This document shows positions 1-11,533 of a DNA stretch of 64,000 bases, piece after piece. Origin of the DNA: Tomocerus qinae (taxonomy: Eukaryota; Arthropoda; Collembola; Entomobryomorpha; Tomoceridae). The notes under the pieces are model-generated. The model was not told the DNA's origin. It searched no databases and saw only the letters and a list, made by a program, of their open reading frames with translations. Both the position numbers and the translations under genes were made by a program. Location of the stretch: assembly GCA_020055645.1 (NCBI GenBank), contig CM034547.1, forward strand, positions 50,160,909 to 50,224,908. Direction: 5' to 3'. The stretch's first letter is position 1, and the number at the start of each line of letters is the position of its first letter.

Positions 1-174
1 TCGGTACCGTAGAGGTATTATTTGGTCTACTATATAAATAAAGTTAGTCACTTGAGAATAAATGGCTTTCTCTAGTCAGGGGATTATCTATCAATAAAAC
101 AATAAAATGGCACAAGATACCTCTACCCATTTAATAGTATTAGATACCTACTGTAATTCATTGATAAAATATAA

Positions 175-2223
175 AGATGGCTTTTCCTTGACCATTCTGT
201 AACTAAAGTAATTACCTGTAGGCCTATAAAAAAGATTCTTACAAAGGAAGCTACAAAAATTAAAAGACTGAGAAACAAAGCCTATAAAATTTTTAAAAAG
301 AGTCCTTCCATAGTAAATAGAGATACCGTTAAAAAATATAATACCGAATTAAAACGCATGATTCATAGGGATACCAAAAATCAATTAAATATTGAAATTG
401 TAAAAAACGGAGTATTTGACACATTGAATAAGTTCCTTCCTCTTAAAAGTAAAAATGCACAAACCACTATTGACATTGATCCTACTATTATAAATGACTA
501 TTTCGTATCAATATGTAAACCTCCAGAAAATGTAAATAGTAACTTAGATCGGCCTTCAGAGTTACCCACTGTTAATGATAGTTTTAAAATTAGTAATATC
601 TCACATTCGAATGTTGAGTCGGCTTGGAAAACTATTAAGAAAAAACATTCATGTACATTAGATTCTTTAAACATATCACCGACTGTTATAAATACATTTC
701 TCAAGTCACCAAACTTTTTAGTACATATTAGCAATCTTTTTAACCAAAGTATTACACAAAACGTAGTACCTAAATGTTTAAAAATTTCTAGAGTAATTCC
801 TATTCCTAAGATTAAGTCTCCTACAGAACCCACACATTTAAGGCCTATTACTATACAGTGTGTTTTACTTAAACTAAAAGAAAAATGCGTTCATCCACAA
901 TTAGTTACCTATATAAATAAATGCAATATATTAAGTACACAACAGTTTGGCTTCAGACCCAAACATTCTACCACATATGCTATGATAGCTTTGACAGATA
1001 TACTATATAATCATGTTAGTATTGGTAATATCAATATTCTTTTGACAATGGACATTGCCAAAGGGTTCGATAAAGTAGCCTCAGAAATATTGCTGCAAAA
1101 GTTAAATTGGTATAATATTGACCCAGATTGGTTTAAATCATATTTAGACGGTCGCTCGCAGTACGTTCAATGTTCCAATACAAGTTCTGACACGAAAAAC
1201 ATCTATACTTCAGTCCCACAAGGAAGTATACTTGGTCCTTTGTTATTTTTAATTATGATTAATGATCTGCCATTACATGTAAAGAATTCTATAACCTTTC
1301 TTTTCGCGGACGACAATTGTATAGTAATTTCTGGTCCACCAAATAATATATTATATTTACTTGAACTGCTTAAGAAGGACGTTGAGAGTATACAAAACTG
1401 GATGTTAGAAAATAAAATGTCGCTAAATGAAAATAAAACGGAATTAATTGTAATCGCTAAAGAATCTGTTTTGGCTAAGTTACCAGATATAAGTCTACAA
1501 ATAGGTGACACTATAGTAAAACCGGTGGATAAAATAAGAATCTTAGGGTTAATTTTAGACAAACATCTAACTTGGAATGATGACATCAATGGCCGTGTGC
1601 TAAAGTGCAATAATATTCTTAGATCCATTTATCCAATTCAAAACATGTTAACATTAGGAAATCGTAAAACTGTTATTAATGCATACTTACTACCTGTGAT
1701 TAGATATATGTGTGTAATATGGGGTACCGCTACAAAAAATAGGTTAAGTACAGTTGAAAATGTAATTCGGCGTGCTGGAAGATATGTTTTAGGATTAAGA
1801 AAGTACGATAGTGTTAAACTAGAATTGACCACATCTCTACAATGGTTTGTACCCACGTTTTTGTATAAATATGAAACTTGTAAATTTGCTTATTTAATAC
1901 TTACCAAAAATTGTCCTGATTATTTTTTTGATTATATTGATTGTACTGAATACTGCACTAGAATAACTAGAAACTCTACTAAAAATTATGTAGCTATAGA
2001 GGGAAATGACAACAGTTTTAAAAAAAGATCTTTTTCCTTTCAAGCACGGGGAGAATGGTGTTCAGTTCCCGAAAGTATTAAAAATAGTAAATCAATAAGC
2101 ATTTTTTCTAGTCAACTAAAAAAGCTGTTCCTTAACCTACAGGAAAATGAATGTTCTCCATCGGAGGTAGAAAATCTTTGTGACTACTCTTGTATTTATT
2201 CAGTGGCTAACGCTAATAGCTAA
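175..2223 (+). CDS. LINE ORF2 fragment: reverse transcriptase
   Basis: The frame is open from 175 to the stop at 2221-2223; the first ATG is at 358 (621 residues), but the coding sense clearly continues upstream through a Lys/Arg-rich linker, so that ATG is probably not the true start. Counted from this ATG, the reverse transcriptase motifs are in order: a VIPIPK/RPIT block near 148-166, MDIAKGFD (first catalytic Asp 232), SVPQGSILGPLLF near 285-297, FADD (catalytic Asp 318-319, with Phe replacing the usual Tyr of YADD), and GLILDKHLTW in the thumb region. It would copy element RNA at a nicked chromosomal target. No RNase H domain follows. The RT frame has no internal stop, so the copy is fairly young, although the broken endonuclease region argues that it cannot move by itself. 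Confidence 0.85.
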   Translation, partial: RWLFLDHSVTKVITCRPIKKILTKEATKIKRLRNKAYKIFKKSPSIVNRDTVKKYNTELKRMIHRDTKNQLNIEIVKNGVFDTLNKFLPLKSKNAQTTIDIDPTIINDYFVSICKPPENVNSNLDRPSELPTVNDSFKISNISHSNVESAWKTIKKKHSCTLDSLNISPTVINTFLKSPNFLVHISNLFNQSITQNVVPKCLKISRVIPIPKIKSPTEPTHLRPITIQCVLLKLKEKCVHPQLVTYINKCNILSTQQFGFRPKHSTTYAMIALTDILYNHVSIGNINILLTMDIAKGFDKVASEILLQKLNWYNIDPDWFKSYLDGRSQYVQCSNTSSDTKNIYTSVPQGSILGPLLFLIMINDLPLHVKNSITFLFADDNCIVISGPPNNILYLLELLKKDVESIQNWMLENKMSLNENKTELIVIAKESVLAKLPDISLQIGDTIVKPVDKIRILGLILDKHLTWNDDINGRVLKCNNILRSIYPIQNMLTLGNRKTVINAYLLPVIRYMCVIWGTATKNRLSTVENVIRRAGRYVLGLRKYDSVKLELTTSLQWFVPTFLYKYETCKFAYLILTKNCPDYFFDYIDCTEYCTRITRNSTKNYVAIEGNDNSFKKRSFSFQARGEWCSVPESIKNSKSISIFSSQLKKLFLNLQENECSPSEVENLCDYSCIYSVANANS

Positions 2224-2396
2224 ATTAACTAATTTATGATATGATAATTTATGATAATTACTTTGCAACTACTCGATCTTATTGTGACTTTATAATAACG
2301 ATTTATGTTCACCCTGAAAATGTAACAGTTCAGATTCTCAATAAAGTGGAATTGGCAGCCCAAAAACCTCCACAAAGAGGCAACTGTCAATTACCA

Positions 2397-2417
2397 TAAT
2401 AATAATAATAATAATAA
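2397..2417 (+). repeat. (TAA)7 tail of the LINE
   Basis: Seven tandem TAA units directly follow the LINE 3' UTR and define the 3' border of the insertion. Confidence 0.85.
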
Positions 2418-5400
2418 ACAAGGTAGCTATTCTTAAATCTTTCTATTTTTGAAAAAACTACTCTTGGTGTTCCGCGAATGATACTTTGTTACAGGATTGC
2501 AGTTAATTTCTCTTTTCTGTACAAGTCCTTGGACGTGATTCAAGTTGGTTGGTGTATTATTGCTCACTTGGATTTTATGTTGTGTTTTGGTATATAAGGG
2601 AATTAAATAGTATGCCAAGTAACAGAGAGCATTAGATGTTCTGATCTCTTTTTCCCGTCCCGCTAAACTGAAGTCTTCTTTCAGAATAAATCAAATTATA
2701 CTCTAGTATATCATCTGAGGGCATACCTATATATTTTCGGTAATGCAATTTAACAGCATCCTTGGCATAAAATGGTATTTGGGCTGTATACTTAGATTTA
2801 CAAGTAGGTAATGTAAAACGCATGCCATAGACAACAGATGCCCACTCTAGTCAAAAGAAAATGAAAACCGATAAAGCAATGGGTTTCCATTCGCTCGGTC
2901 TGATGTCAAATCACCCGATTTATTTCCAGGGCATTAATTGATCACTGCGAGACCTTTTTATTTTCTCTCGTGATAACCCTTCCTTATAAAATGGGTTTCC
3001 TCCTTAAGACTTTCTATACAGATGATGATATATGCAATTTTCTATATTAAGACGCACATAAGTACTATGCGGGCTATAGCTTAAGACTTTCCCTCCCTTC
3101 TGTTGAATTTCATATCAGTTCTCAATAGGATTTTCAAGGCATCCTCAATCTTCTAACTTTCTCCGAATTTTTACAACCCAGAGTCTTAAGTTCCTTTCCC
3201 ATTAAGATTACGAGGACTGTATTATCACTGCAGTACAAAAAGAAAGTGTAAAGTTTCCCTATGCAGATACACCACTTACACTTACGGATATACTACATGC
3301 AATATGCAACCGTATCCACATGTATATAAATGGCTACAGTATAACCAATATATGAACTTGTGGCCTAAGAGAAAGAGAATTGCGTTGGTTCCTTTGCCCC
3401 TTTTCCGTGATTGGAAATTCGATTTCAATGGAATCTTTATTACACTTTTGTAATAAAGAACTAGTGCCTCCAGTAGACCCCACTCTTCATTCAATTCAAT
3501 TTTATGGGGATTATTGGGCTACAACGACAGTCTTTCTACAGTTGACTCCGTTTCCATTCACTTGATGCAAGTCGAAATTGAAGAACTGTTTGTCTGCATT
3601 ACCACTGACGGTTTCACTTTGAATTTATACAGTGCAACGATTGCAGTTCTTTTAGTGAACCAAATGCACTCCGAAAAACAACAATTCAGTGCCAAAGAAA
3701 AAAGCAGAACTAATGCATATAAAAACAGAAAAAAATACATATACTACAACTACATGTGTATACATGAATATACCTAAAACGCGTAAGGACTTAATACAAA
3801 AGTTACAATGCAGCGTATAAATCCAGACTTCTTATAGTATACCAACTCGATACTTTATGGTTTATGATATATAAGCATGTATTATGTGTTTTTCTCCGTT
3901 CGTATGCTAGCAAAAACGTTAACATCTACAGTTCATTCCCAGAAACAAGAAAGAAATAGAAAAATTACACGAGCCGTCTGAATTTCCGCTAAATTTCCGC
4001 AATGCATCGTTCCCCCATTTGATTTTGATTCCCTTGCTCGAAAAGTAAAATTGAAATGCCTGCTTGGCGCTTGACTCCATCCGATTTATCGTCCCCGGCT
4101 TCTTTGTAACAGTGTTGTGTCTAAAACTTATATCAAAGAAACTAGCCAATCGAGTGACTTTATTTGAACAAGCTTCCACCATATAACTGTCTCTCACTTC
4201 CATCGCACACGAATATCAACTCCCGTCTCCTTGTTTTCTTAAAATCCTACAGTATTCTCTGGGCAAACTAATTACAAATTACAAATCTTACACAAAAATT
4301 TAACTTTGGCTTTCTTTAAGTGCAATACTATAGTATAAGGTAGACACATATTAAGGCGCATTGTACATATGAGAAAACATCCGTCCAGCTTCCAATGCCT
4401 TTGAATCACCCTTCCTTTATTTGGTCGCTCCTATAAAAATGCTATGCTCTAAAAAAGACGACAATATTTTCTGTCTCGGTTGGTTGACTGAATGAAAGTA
4501 ATGTCCCTCGCTATCCTTTTTCCAGCATTTCAATTTCATTCAATTTAACTCTTGAGCAAATCAAAATGATTCACTTGCAGTGATGTGTTCTCGAACTGCT
4601 TCTACTTCTTCTATGCTTATAGAACAAGATTTGTATACATTGTGCATTAACGTGAATTGCAAAAAGTAACAGTATATACAAAAGTTTCCACACTAAAATT
4701 CATACATGAATTTTCGTGGAAATCGGCAAGTTTTGGATACAAGCCTAGTGGCACCTCCAACATAAAAATACATTTTGTTTTGCAAATCTTCTCAATGAAA
4801 GCAATGCGAAGGTAATAGACCTAACAATATGTTACCGATAAATTAGCAGTGAAGCGTGAAAATTTGTGGAAGTAATGCTACCAATGCGTTGTTACCTATA
4901 TGACGATCCGATATCAATTTCGGACAATTGTCAACAAAAGCGCTAAATAATCTAAGCTGCAATAATGCACTTTGCAATAATCAAGCTCCCATTTGTAATA
5001 TTATTTAGTAGAGTTATTTTTGCCATGTATAACATTTTTGTAGATATTGGTTGTTTACTCACACTCACAAAAGGATAAAAAGGCAAAATACAGCCACTAC
5101 TAAAGGAATATTAAAATATGCATAATAAACAAAAAAATAATATACATAACAATAACTACTATAGAACCATAGCTATCAGGTGAAAAGGCTTCATTTTGCC
5201 ATTATTCTGTCAAGCTACTCAATATGAAGAATAAATCATTAAAACCCTCTTGTGCTATGTATCCATTTTCCTATTATAAGTAATTATTCGAGCTCTAGTC
5301 ATTGTGAGCTTTGGAAATGGCATTGGTATTAGCTTATCATCGTTAGAATCAATGTATGGAGCAAGTGCAGTAAATAAAAGTTAACAGACAGGCAAATAAG

Positions 5401-8400
5401 TGAATGACATGAAAAGTGGTATTGCCTATTTGTGATTATAATATACTTAGGCTCTCCTATTGCCGCAAGCCCCAGCTCTTTATAAAAGGAACAATGAAGC
5501 AGCTTTGAATTCGTCATGCTTTTATTACCCATCATTCATTTACACTTACTTTTATTTTTCGGGGCTACAAGAACACATGTCTGTTTCAATACATAAAAAG
5601 ATAAAATAGTGTTCAAACCTACATTACACTGCCTACTTAGTATGAAACGAGGCAGGCAGGGGTAGTATTAGAATAGCATAGCAGAGTGTTTTTATGCTCA
5701 TTTGTAAGCTAAAAGTTTAAAGTGTGGATGGTCATGAGTGAGTCATGACATAAGCAATTTCTTTCAAATCTGCTATTCATCATCCGGAGATCTCCCTGAA
5801 TTCAACCGCGCTTGGCGTTTGATTTAGCTAACCACTCTTTATGGTTCCTTCATTTCTTAAAAGGGTGAAACATTAAAAGCAGGAAATTTGTTTTTGTAAT
5901 GAATTGTTTCAAATATAAAGATACCATTGAAAACCTCTTATCTCTCCTATAGTATTGAATCCATTAGTCCACGAACTTTCGTGTCGTGACGAAACTGGTT
6001 TAAAAATGAACAATACTATATTTGGATATATACGGTTGAGTAAATCTTGTTCAAATTCTATAGTGCAATCGTTACGCATTACGCAGTAGTTTCTTCGCTC
6101 GAAAGGTAGTAAATTGTCCAATTGTCTATCTATTGAGATAATAAGTCTTTCGAATAACAGGTTATGCGCTAAACGCTTAGTGCTTCTTCACTTCTTCCTT
6201 ACCTACATCGCAGTAATTGTTTTACTGTAGATTAAATGTATTTAGTTACACCGTATTAAAAGCAAAAACATCTAATACATACTTACAATGCACTAGAAAA
6301 GAGATAACTACAAAGATGAGCACAATATGGTTACATATAAGCCATATATTCATACCTTAAGTATACTATATACATACTAAAAGCCTGTATTTAAATGGGA
6401 AATCCATGTATGGTCCAACAGACAGGGCAGTAGTTGTCAGTCGAAACTGTCAAGGCTTTGTCTAGTTAGCTAAGGAAAAATATTGGGACCAAACACTGAG
6501 AACGTAAACTATTTACATTTTCTGTCAACGTACCTCCAACAATGATTCAGCATTCTGAAAGCAAAACTTGGACAACAGCTGCGTATGAATGTTTTGTACT
6601 CTCAGTTAAATATTAGCTAACTAACGATTATGTACAAACACTCTCACCTTTCTCCTTTCTGTATGTCTTTTTGAAGTCTAATTGCAAAATTATAAAGATG
6701 ATAACGCTCTTCAGTCTGTGAACGAATTTTCTGATTTTCGGTAGCACTAGTATACTATTTGTCATATGCAGTCTATTAACTGATGCTACGAGGGATATTG
6801 AATTGCATCTTATTCTTATGGATTTGGTTGAGTCTTGAGACAAAATCCGTGTATTATTAAGGATTGCACTATAAAATGAAAACATTCAGTAATCTGGTAT
6901 AAATCATACTTCATACTAAATTGGGGTTCTGTGATTAGTTGTAATCGATTTTATTATTCTTCTTTGAAAAGGGAAGAAGGATTATGTTATGAAAGGCATA
7001 CATACGTCTGTTGTACATTAAATTACTAGTTCAAATGACATTACATTGTGCAATTAATTGTTGAAAGTTAATGCATTGAATCAACTGCTGAAAGAATCTA
7101 GTGGCTAGAAGTTGACGAAATGTGATAACAAGGACAAGCGTGTGATGCAATAAAATGAGGAAAGGGGAAAATGATGCGAAGTTAGCAAAAAATGAAGTAA
7201 GCACTCAATGCTGGTTGGAGTTTGACAAAATGCTCGTCGTTTTTATATTTATGACATGACCGATGGTCAACGAGCAAATCAAAGTGTATTCATCACGAAT
7301 TCCATTTCTTATCCCGTTCACTCATCTCAACACTCGAACTTTCCAAGTGCAGCACCGAATTTCCAACTGCATTTTCCAAGTAGCATGCTATAGCCTTAGA
7401 GCAGTCCTCGAACTCTCCCCCGGCCAAAGAAATGCTAAGTATACCTTCACGGTGGTAATACTGGTAATCGTGATGCCAAAGAGCGGACCCCTCGACTACT
7501 CCTAATAATATAAGTTGTGTCGGGTAAGGAGAGTCTAGTAGTTAGTTCTAACAAATCCCCTATTGCTTCTGAACACGAATGTTACATATGTACACAGTGC
7601 ATGACGTACGTACATAAATAGATTCAGGATATTATAACATAAAGAGAGAAATGCATTTGATTTTTATATGGTCAGTCTCGCGGTTACTCTTTTGCCATAA
7701 CTTATGTCACTTATTTATTACATACGCAGAGTTGAGATCCCCTCTCCGCCGGACGGTCCGATGGACATTGACATTGCCTCTCGCAACTTTTCACAAGAAG
7801 AATTCGACATAGGGGACTTTTATTCTTCCCCTGACTGCTATTTCATACTTTTCATATTTATTTCCCATTTCTTTTATTGATTTCCAAATGCACTGCAAGT
7901 AGCAATGCTGATCCGAAGTGAACGACAGCGAGCCAGTCATATTATATAGAGATATGCACATCTATACACGCACGCGATAAGAATAAGAGTTACTATCTCT
8001 CCTCATCATCTTTCAGCATCAGCAACTTTTCTATTGCTAATGGATTTCAAGTCTGAAGGGAAGATTGTATTAGTTTCAAGATTCAAGTTTAGATATGCAA
8101 TAAATCTAACTCTTTTTATTACGCACTTTTTTCATATCTGTAAAACATCATAAAAATATTATTTTAATATCAAATATCTTTAATATACACGATTCTATTA
8201 AATTTAAATGAATAGAAATAGGTAATCGCATACATTGTTATTTGTAGTGTTAAATTTTGATGCATATTTTCCGGTCTATAGTAGCAAAGAATGAGAATCT
8301 GAATGCAATTCAATGAATGAGTGACCAAATTAAAATTGCAGTTTTCCAAAATGATAACTTTTAAAACTGACCTTTTCACCCGTAGATGAATTGAATAGAT

Positions 8401-8851
8401 GTAAAAGGAAGAATTCTTGTATAGTGACTAACAATAAGCTGAAGTGCTTAGTATTAGTCCCCACCAACCAACCAACATTGTCATCAATAATCCCTTGTTA
8501 AACCTCTGTGGCATGGCATGGCATGGCAGGAGGGTCTCTCTATTTAATTCTCTCTAGCTTTCGAGCTCGTAAACTGGTAATGTATCAATGTATCACATCA
8601 CAACACATCACAGGGAATGTCTGCCTGCTGCTGCCGGCTCTTGTTAGCCGAGTAAGTGATACACACGTAATGAAGCAATGATTAGGCGAGTCACCGACAC
8701 CGTCACCGGCTGCCCATGCCATTGCCAACCAATTCCAGTCACTAAACCCCAAAGTAACAATCTTAATACAAATGTACCAAATATTATCCAGAAAAATTGA
8801 ATGTTATATATGTAACTTATGCATTCTTATTAACAATGTATTTTTTTCCAG
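2418..8851. other. Non-coding stretch, no gene recognised
   Basis: I see only short open frames (under 95 codons) with no family resemblance, amphipathic pattern or splice-site support. The base composition is AT-rich throughout except a more GC-rich patch at about 8610-8740. Small simple repeats occur near its end (a CCAA-type run at 8461-8476 and TGGCA at 8509-8528). It may be intergenic or part of a long intron; the sequence does not decide this. Confidence 0.6.
8509..8528. repeat. (TGGCA)4 pentanucleotide microsatellite
   Basis: Four perfect TGGCA units follow each other; a fifth unit is broken at its last base. It lies 48 bp downstream of a short CCAA-rich run. Confidence 0.7.
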
Positions 8852-8905
8852 GATTCATGGCTATACCTCCAATTACTAACTATCAGAATAGCCACAAAGG
8901 TTCAG
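8852..8905 (+). other. Candidate isolated 54-nt coding exon (+)
   Basis: A strong acceptor (a run of seven T, then CCAG) ends at 8851 and a donor (TTCAG|GTATCT) begins at 8906. The 54 bases between are open in two of three phases. In the phase with two leading bases the peptide is FMAIPPITNYQNSHKGS, which looks coding in composition. The length is a multiple of three, as expected of a cassette exon. No partner exons are visible within tens of kilobases, and I cannot assign a protein family. Chance pairing of good splice sites in 45 kb of AT-rich DNA is a real alternative. Confidence 0.3.
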
Positions 8906-11467
8906 GTATCTTTTCTTAATTTAATTAAACTTTTATTATGAACACAATATATATAAATTATCGGCGTGGCTATAAATATTGTAGCGTTTATCAAGGATTA
9001 TTTGAAATTCGGCATTTCTTTAAATTGTTCATTATGAATGACGTATTTACTAGTACAGATACAGATAGGAAATTCTTATGTCTCAAAGAATTCTGTGTAC
9101 TCTAAGGACGGAGAATATGTGATAAATGCGATGATAATGTCTTGTGCGTATCGACGACATGATCCGATCAAATACACAAGGGACCAGAATTGAGTCTCTG
9201 AACAATGGAATAAATGAGGGATTAAGTTGACATGGCTTGATGAGAGTTTCATCAATCGTATGGCAGTGGGGTAGCGTTAGAGTACCGTATGTCAGATTGT
9301 CACAGAACTGTAGTCATATGCACCCTATTAATCAAAGAGTAGCGAATATTAGACCACTGAGTGAAACTGGGAGACTCTGTCAGGTTAATGAAAAGAACTT
9401 GCAAAGTGTACAGTGACTTACGTATACGGCATTTACAGAGATCACAGAAGGCGTGATGGAAAAATGGAAATCATATTATATTTTTCGAAAGTGAATATAC
9501 TCTATTGTGTATGTTTGGAATGTAAAATGGAAACTGTATGCATACTGAGTGTGCAGATACTATAAATATGGGTTGACAATGAAGTTAGGTGAGTATAGAT
9601 CATAAATAAAATTAGTGCATAAATCCAATCAGAAGAAGGCCGTCTTCAGCTCCAGTCTCTCTCTGTCTGTGCTTAGTTGTTGTTTATGTCTGTTCCTGCA
9701 TGCGTGTTGAAGGAGAGTAGGAAGCCAAAGCACTTCCATTCCATTACGTTTTCTGTGTGCCTGCTAATACTATTACATTTGTCGTGCTTTCTCACTCTGA
9801 ACATTTCAAGTGGGACTAGGACAATATCTATTTGCTACAGACATTGGCACAGCAGGATATGTACAACTATACATACACAATAAGACATAGATTACAATAT
9901 ACTAGTATAATATGGTATGCACATGGTATCCGTACATGCACTAAGAGGAAAGTGAACACCCTGGGACATTACTATATCGGAACTACCTATTGCGGAACAG
10001 GAGAGCATGGAGTAGAGAGTCAGAATAAACTTAGGCTCGATTAGTCATGGGTATTATGGAAATCAGAATCACATTGAGAAAATTCGATGCTCCGTCTCAT
10101 CTCTCCCGAGTTTCTGTTGACTTGAGCTGCAGGATGAGACAGTCGACGAGTCGGCTTCGGCTCTCAAATGCAGTCGCCTTGTTTATGAGTCTGATGATCA
10201 TGAGCTCAGTTCCACTCGTTTCTTCATTTTCCTTCATTCTTGGCTGTCGTGTTATGTATGGATGTATGTGTCTGAGTCATATGATTTGATTTGTCTCTCG
10301 CCTCGCCTGCCCTGCTGTCTCTGCTCTATCAATGATTCTGGAATCAGACATTATATGACATAGTTAGCCTTGTACACTATATACACTTACCTACCCGAAT
10401 GTCGTATAGGAATAAGTGAAATGGAGGCGAGAGAGGAGAAAAGAATTCCGTTTAGTCTTTTAGGACTCCGCTTCTTTCCCCCTCATTGCAGAGAAACAGA
10501 TCACATCAGATTCAGAAACCCAAGTTCAATGGTTCAGCTAAGTTTAGATCTCATCTTCCTATCGGAGTTACATTTACATTACATTCCCTCCGATCTCAAT
10601 TCTCTATATGGGCTATATAGAATTGTGTGTAAATCCGTGTGTATTTGTAACAGCCTTGCCTCCCTCACTTCGTCATAGTCATGATCAATGATCGAGGGTG
10701 CAAACTAGAAGCAACTACTGAACTGAGAATTTGTGTTGTGAAAGAACGAGTCCTAATAAAATACAGATAGTTACTATTACTAATGGTGATATATGCATGT
10801 AGATATTATACAAAGTCGTCGTCTGCTTGGGGATCGTGGTTGGTGATGGTGATCGAGATATCTCTAGATAGATATTCCCTATGTGGCTGTAGGCAAGTCA
10901 GACTGTTAAAGTGCATTATAAAAGGGAATATCACATCATACTACTAAATGCTACTTACTTTAGGCATTTAGGATCTCCAGTTTGTATTAAGCGATGGAGA
11001 GATATATTCTTTTACAAATATAGACGGGATAAGCAGTTTTGTAGTAATGTAGTGCATAGTGCATCGTATTAAGTAGTTTGGTATAGATTGAAACGGCTAA
11101 TAGAAAGTTGCAGATGCAACGCAATGACAAAATAGTGGAAAGCAGAAGAAAAGTGGAGATAGTAGGTGAAGTGAGCTTTGCAATAGATCAACGGAATCGC
11201 TCTCTCTGTAACAGAGAAGACCACCCCTCGTTTTTCTGCCGCATAGCTCTTCCTTCCCTATAATAATGTCGAATACACATCGCTACTGTGTTAGAATACA
11301 ATGTAGCAGTCAGGAGACAACTCAGCCTTTTATTATTGTCATCTGAATTGACGATGGAATGGAGGAGTGGATCCCAAATAACTGATTGACGCACTAAGGA
11401 AGGAAACTGGAAAGAATGTGCAATATTCATTTCCAATTCATCTGATCTGATCTCCTGCCCTGCCAAA

Positions 11468-11533
11468 CAATAGACTCTGCTCTACATATGCACATATCTC
11501 TAAGATATGTGCATATTAAACTATAGTCTATTG
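11468..11533. repeat. 66-bp fold-back hairpin, pre-miRNA-like
   Basis: The inner stem is a perfect 13-bp inverted repeat: ATATGCACATATC at 11486-11498 and its complement at 11504-11516, around a 5-nt loop. A second perfect 9-bp stem (CAATAGACT at 11468-11476 with its complement at 11525-11533) lies outside it, separated by a 9 x 8 nt internal loop. The overall size is that of a microRNA precursor, but the large internal loop and very short terminal loop are not ideal. A small fold-back transposon remnant is the other reading. Confidence 0.5.

Larger units (their letters stand above)
1..2417 (+). mobile_element. Non-LTR retrotransposon (LINE), 3' part with (TAA)n tail
   Basis: This is the 3' portion of a LINE. 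The reverse transcriptase frame is followed by a short 3' UTR (2224-2396) and a tail of seven TAA units at 2397-2417. A TAA tail instead of poly(A) is typical of the I/Jockey group, so I place it there tentatively. Upstream of about 175 no single frame stays open. Between about 90 and 190 the apparent endonuclease C-terminus and linker can be read only by changing frame, so this copy has indels there. The 5' end lies outside the window, so truncation and target-site duplications cannot be judged. The 3' UTR holds a small CCTC/GAGG stem-loop near 2367-2380 just before the tail, a place where LINE reverse transcriptases may recognise their own RNA (inference). Confidence 0.85.

Noticed and set aside
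3919-4203. 94-codon minus-strand frame
   Set aside because: Contains no recognisable family signature and no exon borders that support it.
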